From Syngnathus acus (lineage: Eukaryota; Chordata; Actinopteri; Syngnathiformes; Syngnathidae), in the NCBI RefSeq assembly GCF_901709675.1, contig NC_051092.1, forward strand, positions 13,988,991 through 14,052,990: a stretch of 64,000 bases of DNA. The letters run 5' to 3'. The position numbers were made by a program, and so were the translations under genes. The notes under the pieces were generated by a model. That model did no database searches. It was not told the DNA's origin and was given only the letters and a program-made list of their open reading frames with translations. Position 1 is the first letter of the stretch. Each line of letters starts with the position of its first letter. This document shows, in pieces, positions 35,478-47,767 of this stretch.

Positions 35478-38400
35478 AGACACAACACAGACATCCGTCT
35501 GGATTAGTCATTGTGTGCAACTCTGTGGATCTACATTGCTTAAAGACTCAATGATCCCATTAAGAAATCGCATCCATTCTGTGATATCATCATGCTAAAT
35601 TATTACTTTTCAGGGTCATTTTCAATGATTTTGTTGATTTTATTTTTTTAGGTATACCCTGCCTCAACAACATCTAATATTTACATAATAACCATGTGTT
35701 GTTGGAGTTTGATTATAGTTTAATTTTAGTTTAGTATGGCTTAGCTTATCTTAGTTTAGTTTGATGAGTTTGATAACACATTAATCGCGAGTGTATGTGC
35801 ACGAGGAAGCAGACAGTCTTTCCTGCCAAACTGGCTCATCAAATGAGTCATATTGTATTTTTTGTCCACAAAGTTTGAATAAACACCAGGATGCTTTGTT
35901 TTTAAAAATATTTTAAAGTTTACATGTTATTATAAAATATTATATGTAAATGTATTTATATTTGTGGTTTGAAGACAAAATACAAAATGTATTTTGATTC
36001 CCACTACTGTCCGTCATGTACAAAATACTGCACGTACATGACAAAACCACAGCAGTTCACCTTCATATATTTTGTAGGTTTTAAATTGGGATTTGAGTTT
36101 ATGTGTGAATAGCCACAAATGGGTACAAGGTGTGGCGCAGTCGTTAGGTGACTCCACACCCAACATTTATCTCGAGTGTGTTACTATGAGTCAGTATTCT
36201 AACAGCAAGCAAAGAGCAAGTTTGCATATGCCTGCATGTTTAGACTTAGACTTTAGACTTAGACAAACTTTATTGTCATTTTGTGCTTGCTTGGGATATT
36301 ACCCTTTGACAAAAACATGTTCTTGATTTCACTTCTACAATTAATTGTCCACCAAACATGGCAAGTGGTTGTTAAAATTTGATAACATGTGGAAGGATGC
36401 GATTCCACCCAACCCATCAGTGAAGGAAAATAAACACTGCCAACTGTCAGGCAATATTTTAAGTTTCGTTAACATTCTTATGTCTTAAGTACAAGTCATA
36501 AAACACTCAAGTTTTGGCTTAAGGACAGACGACAAATGTCAATAAAGAAAATAGTAAAAGATAAAAAGGCCTAGCGGGGTACAATAAATGAGTTATAATT
36601 AAATATAATTAGAGAAGTACTGTATGTTTAAAAACATGATTAAAAAATGGAATAGAAAATACTTTTCTGGAATGAATTAAGCAGTGAAATTAGCAATTCT
36701 AAAATATATAGCTAGCTTTACATTTCTAACGCTAATGAATAAATGCTGACCTACCATTGCCACTGAGGCTCAGCTGTTTGTAGATGTGATATACCTTCCT
36801 TCCTTCCAAGCGGGTGAGCAGATGTGTTACAATTTCGTCCCCAAGTCTTAATTGTTACGTCTGTGTGAACTGTCACCGCCCTGAAAAAAATTTAAATTCT
36901 AACTGCGTGTCAATACAAGACAGGCCCCAAACAAAAGATGAGTCAATGAGAGGCCGGTGACAGCGCAGCAGGGTGTGTTAGCGAAAGGCCGCAGGGGAGT
37001 GCACGGTGACAGGAAAGAGAAGTGAGATCCAAATAAGTATGACGCTTTCCTACAAGACGTGGGAAGTCTTCACGAGAAGTCGGGGGTGGTTCAGACTCGC
37101 TTCTGCCAAATCCCCGCATTTTATTTTTAGTCTTTCATGTACTGAAATTATTGTGAAGGGTGTTACTTTTGTGAAGGAATGATTCAAGACATCACATCAT
37201 CTATTCTCTGTCCCATTCAGATGATGTGTGTGACAGGAATTTAGCAAGCGTGATCTCGTCACTGTTAGTTGGTCAGGGTGTGTTTGGGGTTGATATGAGA
37301 GCGTGATTGGCAAGTGAGAGTGCTAAGCTTGTTTTGCAAGCTGGCTCATACCTGAGGGGAAACGGCCCGCAACAGTCACTACCGCTTTGAGATCAATCTG
37401 TCGGTCTGTCTATCGATTAGGGACGGAATACTGGAATGTGAAAAAATGGGAGAAAAAACAAAACAAACTCAGGTCATGACTTTAGTAAGGTGACGATATG
37501 ATATATTGAGAGGAGACATGTTGGCTTTTGCATGAAAATGTCTCCACAGCCATCCAGTGTAAAATAAATAATGTTAATCTTTGGTCATCCGTCAATTTCT
37601 GAAAATGCGCCTTTAAGTGAGCCGTTGTGCACTTTCACCCATCTGTTACATAACCATGCCCACACATGAGATTCTCGGCCCCGACCATATCCAGCTAGAC
37701 TGGGCGAGCTACTACTCTGATAAGTTTATTTATATAGCTGATAATCACAAGCTAGTGTCACAAGCTAATCACAAGTGTGTCATAGTACCATGCTTTTATG
37801 TAAATACACTAAAAAACATACTGTTTCGGTATAATTCAAAAATTTCCAGCAAAATACCACAAAATAAAAGTCATAGTTTCTTAAGAATGAACACTGGCAA
37901 CGAGTTTCAGATAATTTGCCAGAGGCGTCACGGGTAAAATTATCTATCAGTACAAAGCTGTTTTTGAAGGAGGGGAACTCAGGTTAATGTGGGAGAATTT
38001 TACTTGGCACACGACAGTAACAAGCAGATGTCTGCGCCGGTCGCCAGGCAACTGCTCTCCGTTTGAAAATAATAAGATGGTAGTAATCCTCGCTTATCCC
38101 TCTGCCAGATAATTCTCTTGAAGCACACTATTATGATCCACAGTGCCGTCAAATAATCAAATATTGTTTTGGATCAAATGGAATGATCCAACTAATGCAG
38201 TAGTATTTTACAAGAGTATCGTATAATATTGGCAAATATCCCATCACAACATCTAGATCTGGGGATTTTTCCAAAAATTTCTGAATGACAGACATGGCAA
38301 ACAAATCTGTTTTATGTAGAATTAAACTTTTTGTTTTATTTTCTCATTTAGAATTCTATTAAGCTCTTGTCAAATACATACAAAATATGTTGTATTGTAT

Positions 38401-38515
38401 CATCATCTGGTATTAGTTTAAAATCCAAGTCCTTGAAAACATCAATTAATTATCAACAGCCAAGAATAACTCAAATTAATGCACTGTACATTATAGCTTT
38501 TGGAGTGGCTACAGC

Positions 38516-38530
38516 GGCGCCCCCTGCTGG
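38516..38530 (-). promoter_or_regulatory. CTCF-like motif in the pkp3-cd81 interval
   Basis: The minus-strand reading CCAGCAGGGGGCGCC is a near-ideal CTCF core. It sits in the 5-kb interval between two minus-strand genes. Occupancy is unknown. Confidence 0.4.
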
Positions 38531-39483
38531 CCAATATGGTAATTACAGTAGCATATACACAGTATAATGGTTCATAATCATAATACAATAGGTATAAAAT
38601 GCAAGTGACTACATCCCAGAATGGTGAGTGTAAAGTTAATCGTGCGTTGTCGCTGCCTAATATAGATCAAATGATAGGTAAACATGTAAACACTATTTTA
38701 TCAGGTATAAAAAGTCTTAAAAGTTAAGTCATTGTTTGACTTGCTCTCGCACACTTTGCGGTTGGTTGCACACAATTGCTGCTTCGTGCCACAGGAGCTT
38801 CACACGCCATTGCTCTCATTAAAGGTACCCGGAAGAAGGCCTGGTAACCTTTATCATCCTTAAAATAGTCATTATTTTTCCGCATCATAATTTAAAACAG
38901 TTACTAGGTATCTAAGCTTGTAACGATACATTCCTATTCAATTTCACAAGCAATCTTAATCGCTCGCAAGCGGTTCCATTATTGACCAAACCTGCTGGGT
39001 TCGACCTTGTGACGTCACCAGCAAGTTTCCATGACAAGGAAAGTGCACTGGGTGTGTCTGTGCCGGAAATACAAGTCAGTTAGGTTTTGATGTTGTGGGA
39101 GTGTACTGCGCGATGTTTTACAACCTGCCTCCTCGTGGTGATGTAAGGCATTACAATAGCCACTGTTTTTTATATTGATACGTTACACCTCAATAAGTGC
39201 AGTTTTTAAATCAAATATATTGTTATAATGTACTAAAACCAAGCATATTTTTATTCTCACAGTGTTCTCTCGACAAATCTGCATTAGATGTTAATTGTGG
39301 ATTTCTGCATTTTTTAATGGATTTAAGGAGGCAACATGTGGTGAAGATCTGAACACATCTGCCTCACTTTCCTCCTTTTATTCAAATCAGGGAGATGTTA
39401 GCGCTCTGAGGCAGATGTTCTAACCACTAATCCACCACGCTGCAGAAGACAAAAAAATCTGCACAGATACAGCACGAAGATGG

Positions 39484-39489
39484 TTTATT
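39484..39489 (-). other. Candidate cd81 polyadenylation signal
   Basis: AATAAA on the minus strand, about 400 bases beyond the cd81 stop codon, in AT-rich sequence. Confidence 0.45.
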
Positions 39490-39887
39490 AAACAAAATTG
39501 ACTGAAAACATTGCGGTGCGATAAAATAATAAGGTTGCAGGTGACTGTTGAACCCCTGCTGGTCCGATCATGTAACAGAGAGACGTCACAATCAAACATG
39601 GCCGCTCCTGAGATCAACATAAGACGTGCATATGTACATTTTATACATCCATAAAAAAACAGAAAGTCAGCAAACTATTCCACAGCATACTGTTTGTACA
39701 CTGTAGAGAGTTAAGTTATGGATATGCTATATAATAAATAGACATATACCCTAATTGTATTTAGTATAAAACAAAATAAAAGCAGAAATATCCACCATGC
39801 TGTGTTCTAGAAATAAGAAAGAGGAGCTACTGCATGAAAACCAATGTAAGTCCATGAAAGCGTCACGGTGCTCATCCGTGTGTGGGC

Positions 39888-42800
39888 TCAGTACGCTGGA
39901 GCGTTATGGATCCCGCAGCAAAGCACCATGGTGAAGATCATCTCAAAGATCTAAAAAGGGAGATAAAGAAAAATCCCACTTGACTCACATGGTTCTTGCG
40001 TTGGCATGCGCATGTAGGTGGGGCAACCGGCTCACCATGATAACGGCTACCACCAGAGCGGCCAGACCGATCAGATAAAGCTTCTCGGAAAAGAGCTCGA
40101 TCAGCTTGTCGTGACAGCTCTATTTGGAAACACAAACATTTTACCACAGTTGTACAGAAAATACAGGCTGGAATAAGGAGAACAAAAAAAAAAAAGGAAA
40201 ATACCAAATTAGGAGTGTTTTACTACCTGAGACTTGAGAAAATCTTCTGGTGACTTTCTGGGACATAAAGTGCCGACGACTTGTTTGAAGAGCGCTGTGT
40301 CTTCTCCTTTACCACAACAGTCGAGCTGGAGCGAAGGCAAATCAAAACTTGATTATCTAAATGTAGCCTAACTTGCCAAAACATTAGATACACACGCATA
40401 ATTTAATTTGGTACAAATGTTGATCGTATTGTTCAATTAATAGCTCTCCAAGGTGATGAAATCATTTCTTATTCTTGTACAACTAATATGGCTAGAAAAA
40501 AACTGAGTCTACAAACCCTAAAATTAAACCTTTGACCTACTGTGGTGTGAAAAACATCCAGCACTTTGATGGCAGCGTCTTTACTGGGAGAGCCTGAGAC
40601 GTCCACAGCCTTGATGTACGCCGAGTCGTAGAAATTGATCAATTCTTTGGAGATCTGCAGACAGGCTTGTTGTTACTGTCAATCAAAATCGTTGATATGA
40701 TGAGCAAATGTTGCAAATGTGTCCTCACTGTATCCTTGTTCATGAAACCCCAGATGGCTGCAGCCACTTCACAAGCAAAGAGGATGACCAAAAAGAAAAA
40801 GAACTGCAGAAAAAAAATAGAATTTCAGTCCAACAATATTTATGAATTTTCAATGTATTATGTATTTTAAGTCAATATATTCTCACCGTTCCCAAAAGGC
40901 ATTGAGATTCTTGAATGGCACCATAACAGCCGAGGAAGCCCACCAGCATCATCACAGCGCCAACAGCTATCAGAATGTAGACACCTGGCAAAAAAAAAAA
41001 CCAAAAACATGAAATATGACCCAATAGAGAACGCTCACTACCACCACCAGGGGGCGACAAAGACAACATAGAGCTTGTATGTTCCTTGTTCATTGATCCA
41101 TATACTGTTTGGTAATGGACTTCCTGGATGTTTCTGGCTCCCTGTAGGGTGACATGACATTATTGACATCCTGGAGATAAACAGCTCCCAGATCCCGTGT
41201 GGGGAGAAGAGGCGGAGCCTCAGGCCAGGAAGTGGCTCCCAGACACACTCACACAATAAACCTCTCTGACCTCTCACCCCCACACAGCATTATCCATCCC
41301 ACGCAAGAGACATGAGCGCCGCGAAGATCAACACATCTAAACATTCTCAAACTTAACATCGATATCTTCCTTGACATCTTTGACTGATTGTGACATCCAC
41401 TGATTTGAATGGCGGTATTGTACAGGCGGTCCTGCAGTAGTAAGCAATGAGTAAAAATAAAAAATATAAAAAAATAATAAAATATATAAAAAATATAATA
41501 TAATAAAATATACAGCCAATTTTTTCTGGATTCATTATTTAGCTCCGGGAAAGGTGGACTTTGAATAATAATAATTTGTACATTCTTTGTATAAACAGAC
41601 AGACACTAGCCCAGTAAGAATTTAATTGCTCAGTTTTGTGTTTTTTTTATTGTATACAGTAAATTTTGAATTTCAAATTTTTGTTAGTGTTACATCTAAT
41701 CTTATTACTCTTATTTGTAAGTGAAAAATAATGTTGATGATTTTTAAGGAATAATCTAGTTTCACAGCAATTCCAAGGCCTCTCGGCACCTGCAGAATGA
41801 AATCTTTTCAGGCAGACGCTGTGGGAGCAGTCGGATTTGAAAAACAACATCCACACTTACGCAGCCTGACAGTGGTCGAAAAAGAGTCTGACAGATTCCG
41901 ACTCTCTGCAGACCTCACAAACAGCACACGCACAAACCTTCCATATATCTCCATCCCTCCTCCTCCTCTTTCAGGACCCTGAGGTTTTTTTTTGTTCCAG
42001 CGAGCCCAGTTACCAGGCTCGGTAACCCAGCAATGTGGGAAAAGCAGCCATTATTTCCACTGCCTTCCATTACTATGACAACACCCTTTGAGATTTGAAG
42101 GCCATTGAGATGGCACCGGGGAAGTTCATTTATTTCTTGTCTCACTGTGTAATCTCTATGGGGGGAGGGGGGAGGTGAATAGCCACTAAAAGCCCCCACT
42201 TGGATGTCTCTTTTCGTCTTCTCTCAGCCACTATTTACAACAACAAAAAAACATGGCGAAGTCAAGTCCTTGCTGTCTTTTGTCATTGGTCCCAGTCTTA
42301 GGGAGTGCTTGTTGATCCATGATAAAGAATATAATCTTTGAAAGGAGTCATAGTGAAGATAAGCGTTCATGACAAATACACGTAAGAATGAAAATACTAA
42401 GCGCAATAATCTCTAATGGTACTTAATATTATGATTATGATGAAAATAAAGGTAGACAATATTTGCCATGACCAATATAGTAGCCAAATCCAGTAATTAG
42501 CGCTGGATAGAAATGATGAAATTGACATTTTTGGGTGTGTAGTCGAGGTGATTAATCGACAACTAATCCAATTATTCAACTCGAGACCTTGTTTACGTTC
42601 AAACCGTTTTTGTTTATTTCAGCATTTTAGCAGTAAATATCCCCAGATTTCTCTAGTCCTCCATAGAAGCAGACTGATTATCTTTGTGTTGAATAATAAT
42701 AATAAAAAAAACATTTGAAAAACAATCAGCAACATTTTGGCTGTCAATTTGAAAAACGCCCTGTTTTTTAATAAAGGGTGGAAAATTCAAATCAAGATTC

Positions 42801-45800
42801 ATTTTTTGCTTTGGTTTGGTGGCATTTTGTTTCATTCTTATTCCACAAACGCTATATTAATCAAAATTCTGTATTTTAGACTAGTGGGGGACGCTTTATG
42901 GCAAATAAAAATGTTGCCTTGAGTTCCCCTTTAAGATTCAGAAGTTACAACATAATCTCGAGAGCATTAAGAACTGCGTCTTAAAATTGGATTTTTATTG
43001 TCTTTCCCATTCTCGGTTCTGAGAAGAAGCTGCAAGCGGCGTGCCAGCAGCAACTGCGCTCAAGCAATGCCCCAAAGTTTGGACAATATGTATTTTGAGC
43101 CTTACATAAACACCAGGTTGATGTGCCAGCGTGCTAAAAACATCCATGCTAAACTCTAATTTGAAGGTTAATGTGCAGATGTCCAAGGATATTTGAATTA
43201 TGTCGGGGCGTATGTTTAAGGGCGGGCCAAAACAGAAACAGTCCCTTGATCTTGCTTGGGTGGGCCTCTCCAAAATCACTAGTGGGCCTTTCCTCTATAA
43301 AAAGCCTGCATTTGTGAAGCTTCCTTATACTTAGTGAGGAGGGAAGTATGGGAGAACGGAGAGCGGGCCAAATTGAAATGAATGGGTTCACGCCACAAAA
43401 AGGCAACATGATGGAAATGTTGAAATTGTATCATGTTTCGCATGTTTGGGGGCCAGCTGAAGGCACTGAAGGAAAATGACGGATGCCGTGAGTTAACCTG
43501 AGGAGCACATTCCCGATTGTGGAATTCCGTTAAGGAAACAAATCAACACGCGTGATGGCTTTATTTTTGCACCGTGCTCGCAACATCTGTTGACAACATC
43601 TGGCCTCTCTCAATGGAGCATGCTGTTTTTTTCTTTTTTCTTTTTTTTTTTTTTAGGACTTGGAGGTGGAAGATTGAATGCACACCTTCGGAGTGTCAGA
43701 CAGACAGCTGGTTGAAAATGTCACGCTGCGGATTTACGCAGGTCCTGTTTCCTGGTCTTTTCTTAGAGGTCAAAGAGATGTTTGTATTTGAGCCCCAAGA
43801 TTTGTATCTTCTAGAAAATGACCTTCCTGTCTCGTAAAAAAAGTCATTCAAGAGACGAGATGTCTGCGACTTCAAGGGTTGAATACATTTAGAGAATAAA
43901 CTATGGTGTGATTTAATAAGGCGAGGCTCCATTAAACATTCCCCAGCAACCAATATTTCCTTTCCTATTATTAAATATTTAAGATTCACTTTGGAGATGG
44001 ATGCCTTTAGTTGATACTCGCATTTGGATCCAGCTCCAAAACATCTGCTTTTACTCACTTCAGTAACGATTACTGTTGTGATTATTATTATTGTGGTTGT
44101 AGTTTTTATTGTTGCAGAACGCCACAGTGTCATAAATCACACAGTGGGTGTTAAATTGCCAGTTTGCTCACGCTAACAAATTGGGCGCTGTTGGCAACAG
44201 CTGTAAAAATGGTGGCGAAGTCCATATTTAAACCTGAGGCAAGTAAATACAGAGTTGAAAGGGGATTTGTCATCTCCCATTTGACCATGGGCGGAGCTAG
44301 GATCATTTTCGTGGAGGGGTTGGAGGGGATGGGTAAAGGAGTGGGTACACAAAACATTTTTTTGACAAACCCAAATAATTTGTAAGAAAGTGAGAATAAA
44401 TATTCATTATATTGTCCTTACAGAGGATGGGTGGAAATGTTGAAAAGAAACATCCCAAACAAATCCGAAAATACCCAAAAGTAAATTATCTGCCCTGGAA
44501 ACTGGGGGGGGCGTACTTACTCAAACTTTTTTTCATTGCTTAGTGTTCAACCCTGGTAGATGTCTGCACTCTACTGACAACAAATTATTTGTAAGGACGA
44601 CTTATTTATACAAAGTCGAACAACCCCCGCAACCAACAATGTTGACAAAGTTTCTTAAATGAGAACAAGCAACCACAAAGCTCAAGCTGTCTCCCTGTGC
44701 TGGTGACTAACATACAAGTAAGTCTTTAACCCCAAAAAACATTCTAATTTGCATCAGTTACCATGAGCAAAGCTTTAAAATGTTTATTTCCCACTTGACT
44801 CACTGATATAGAAGGTGCCCGGTGCCTGTTGGCCTTCAAACTGAAGCATGAGGAGGCTGCCTGTTTGACTGTCATGACGGAGCCACAGGGCAACTCCTAA
44901 GATCACTCCTCCAGCCAGCTGCAATGAAAGGAGGGATACTATCAGTATGATGTCATCGTTATTCTCGGTCCATCACGAAGAATTCCAAATTTTGTTAAAG
45001 TCATGTGTTACAACATCCCTCTTAGAAATTCAACTTCTATCAGCGCTCACGTGTGTGCAGGTCTACTGGGAGGCTGTGAACTGTCCGCTGGGCTTTATGG
45101 AAAGTGATGAGAGGACTTCCTGACACGGCAGTGACCTACCGTGGCCTCCCAAAAAATGAACTCTTCAACATTATCTCCTCTCTGTTTCTCTCCTACGCTA
45201 CGCAGAAGGAATGCGGACCACAGGCTGAGATGTACTACAATGTCACACATGCTGTGATTGTACAAAAAGTACAAATTTGTAGTTCATCCAAAGTTTATAC
45301 AAAGTCATCCACACATTTAGAACCCTCACGGCATTGCATTGTTCTCCAAGACAGGAAGCCAAATCCTCAACATGAAAAATGGCTTTTTTTTTTCACAATG
45401 ACAAGCCAACAGAGGAAATACTCGAGTGTGTGTGCGTGTGGCATGTCCAGGATATGCTGTTCATCTAAAAAAAGACAAGTAGCGAGAAAAAGCAAGTGGA
45501 AATTCACAACTGGTCAATTCCGGGTATTTATGAAACAAGAATAAAGAACGTGAACATGTTTTCAGGAAGTATGATGTGATGGTGGCAAATTAGAGAATTA
45601 TAGAACCCTAACCCCCCCCTAATAGCTCTGTTCATGTCTTTCTGTTTATTCTGAGAAAGGGCTGGAAATCATCAATTGAGAATTTTGAAGTTGTTCCCTG
45701 TAACCCGTTATTTTGCTCACATGGTTAACGTGAGATGTATAAAAAGAGGAGTAAATGTTTAGACCCAAGCCCACCCAGCGTGAAATCCTCCCCTCTCCTT

Positions 45801-46080
45801 CTTCTTCCAGCCACCCCACACTGCTGCTTGACCATGCAGAAAATTACAGCGACATTTGCTGCACTTTGCCTCCTCAATTGATGCAGCTCCCTTTGCACAA
45901 TTAGCAAAGTAAAGTAACCAAAGTTCACAAAAGCACACAAATGTTACGCCGCTCGCTCGACAAAAATGCTATTTGTTGGAACACAAAAGATGAAAAGGTT
46001 AAAAAAAAACTTACCCAGAAAATAAAATTAAAAAAGAATAACATATATTTAATGCATTGCGTGCATCCTGTCACCGCCAT
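39888..46080 (-). CDS. cd81: Tetraspanin CD81
   Basis: Four-pass tetraspanin that organises membrane microdomains with integrins and, in lymphocytes, the CD19 complex. Exons in coding order: 46015-46080, 44804-44918, 40887-40984, 40729-40803, 40541-40654, 40227-40325, 40036-40119, 39888-39950; in phase, 237 aa (human 236). The start [20 protein letters not shown] encodes the CIKY segment and TM1. [20 protein letters not shown] is TM2, followed by [21 protein letters not shown] ends TM3. The large loop carries LDCCG plus two further cysteines (TLC, QSC), giving the usual four. TM4 leads to [16 protein letters not shown] and ends HNAPAY, like the human RNSSVY tail. Intron 2 (40985-44803) is the longest. 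Teleosts often have two cd81 copies; which one this is cannot be told here. Confidence 0.95.
41044..41056 (+). promoter_or_regulatory. CTCF-like motif in cd81 intron 2
   Basis: CCACCAGGGGGCG matches the CTCF core consensus and lies 60 bases beyond the cd81 exon ending at 40984. Binding is not known. Confidence 0.35.
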
Positions 46081-47240
46081 GTTGCCAGCTTTTTTTTCTC
46101 AGTTTCTCTTCTTTGAGTCCGGTTAGGATGTGAGGCCAGTCAACAAATCCAGAATCACCCACACTCGCCACCAGTTGAGGTATAAAGAGCCCGAATGCTG
46201 CAAACTCCTCCTTTATAATGAAGAGTGAAAACTGAGACACAGAACTGCCCACTAGGAGGGGGAAGACTGAGGGGATAACATGGCCCCCGTCTGGTCTGCG
46301 CCCACTTTCTTTCCAAGTCTGAACTTAGAAAATAAACTTTGGCTCTACTCTAAAGAAGTTCAAGAAAATATCAAGATACACAGAGCCAATAAAAACATTT
46401 TGGAAGGGAAATGTTCAACTATAAAATGACCTAAATTGCTTCATTTAACAGTCATTGTTCAAACGGGACTGTCCACCCACCAATAAACCAGGCACTAAAA
46501 GTCTACACACCCACTTCAAATGCCCCTTTTTTTTTTTGTTGCGATATATCTTTCACCAATAATGTAGATGTAGAGAAGTAAACATGTCTTAAATGAATCT
46601 AACGTGCATCTCAAAACTGTGAGGCAAACATGCAAAAAATCTAGTCCACCGAGAAGCCCGCGTCAAAAGCAATTATTATTTTAGTACAGCCGGGATTATC
46701 ACGATCATTACATTCTACAGAAGTGCTTAATGAAGTGTCCATTGGGTGTATGCATCTATTAGGAGTGAATGAGGTATACTTTCGAGATCAGCAAATATAA
46801 TAATGGGCAGCCTCCGTGACTTCTCCTCTTTACAATGAACAACAGCTCCCCCTGCTGGCGGATTAAAACCAAACAAAAGCCACCTTTTATTATGAGCGGA
46901 TGCGCACAGGAGCCACGTCTGACTCACGGTCACTCTTTAACTCTCGCAGTGCGTCTTGGTCACGGCACACTGTTGTTAGCGCGAAATTAAAATGTAACAG
47001 TGAACGCCTTCAATCATTTTCCTCCATTGTTGTTGTTTGGTGAGGGGCGGATCGTTGCTCACACCTTCTGCGTGACAAGAAGGGAAATTGGGCATTTTAA
47101 AGCGCCGTAATTGGAGAGCAGTCCTATCAGGATGCATCACTGGGCATGCTCCGTTTGATATGACAGTGGAAGCAGCGGGCATGTTGTGAGCCACATTCCT
47201 ATCTCAGCTTCTCCGATTTTGGATTTCTGCTACTGACTGA
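46081..47240. other. Intergenic region between the divergent cd81 and kcnc1 genes
   Basis: cd81 (minus) and kcnc1 (plus) are transcribed away from each other across roughly 1.2-1.6 kb. The left part should hold the cd81 promoter and the right part the kcnc1 promoter. A CTACACACCCACTTCAAATG tract near 46502 resembles the Tc1-type edge seen at 575 and 49484. A CTCF-like core lies at 46846. No coding feature is seen. Confidence 0.4.
46846..46858 (-). promoter_or_regulatory. CTCF-like motif between cd81 and kcnc1
   Basis: The minus-strand reading CCAGCAGGGGGAG fits the CTCF core. It lies between two divergently transcribed genes. Binding is not known. Confidence 0.35.
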
Positions 47241-47767
47241 TTGCTTTGCTCTTTTTTTCTTTTTGCGGCAGCAACAGTAAAAGAGGAGAGGGAGACGTGT
47301 CAGTGGTGCCGAGACAAAGAGCTACACTCGGCTGCTGCGCGTCGGTGTGAAGGAGGCGCGTCCGGAGGAGGGACCGAAAACCAGGAGGACCAGAAGCAGC
47401 AGCAGGACAGGCGCTGTCCGCTCAGCACCAGCACCGTAATCACCTTGGCTCAGACGAGTCAGTAAAAAGTGAAGATTAGTTAGACGCGCGGACTTGATTG
47501 TCTGTTAGTTCTCGCTGGATTTGGTGACGATGTGACGCCCATTATCCATGTGATGCCATTGACCGCGTTCATTTTGGATTTCGCCTCCAGCCTGACGGGC
47601 ACGTCAGCGTCCACATCCCCAAAGCGCGCCGCCGCCTGACGCGCGACGAGCCGGCGGCGATTTGCTTTTGTTTCCCCGCCGGGGAAACGACAGGTGGCTC
47701 GGCGCGTCGCTCTCACCTTTGCCACCATGACGAGGGGAACTTGGCTAAGCGATGTTTAAGGGACGCG
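47241..47767 (+). promoter_or_regulatory. kcnc1 5' UTR and CpG-rich promoter region
   Basis: CpG density rises from about 47.3 kb and stays high through the first coding exon, the pattern of a CpG-island promoter. The segment from about 47.58 kb is very GC-rich. The transcription start cannot be placed from sequence alone. Confidence 0.5.
47727..47759 (+). other. Upstream ORF with ideal Kozak context before kcnc1
   Basis: GCCACCATGA is a full Kozak match. It opens a 10-codon frame ([10 protein letters not shown]) ending TAA, 8 bases before the channel start codon and in another frame. The channel start itself has only a fair context (GCGATGG). If transcribed, it would be expected to reduce channel translation or require reinitiation. 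Confidence 0.6.

Larger units (their letters stand above)
34741..39400. other. Intergenic region between pkp3 and cd81
   Basis: About 4.7 kb of mostly AT-rich DNA. Open frames are short and show no domain. It contains a poly-C tract, a TTTAGACTTAGAC-type repeat near 36240-36285 (a common fish repeat edge ending in ACAAACTTTATTGTCATTTTG) and a CTCF-like core at 38516. Nothing supports a gene. Confidence 0.5.

Noticed and set aside
37617-37937. 106-codon plus-strand frame in the pkp3-cd81 interval
   Set aside because: Low-similarity, AT-rich frame without a domain, promoter or conserved splice structure.
47741-47767. Upstream in-frame TTG start for kcnc1
   Set aside because: Vertebrate translation would use the ATG at 47768, which matches the known Kv3.1 N-terminus.
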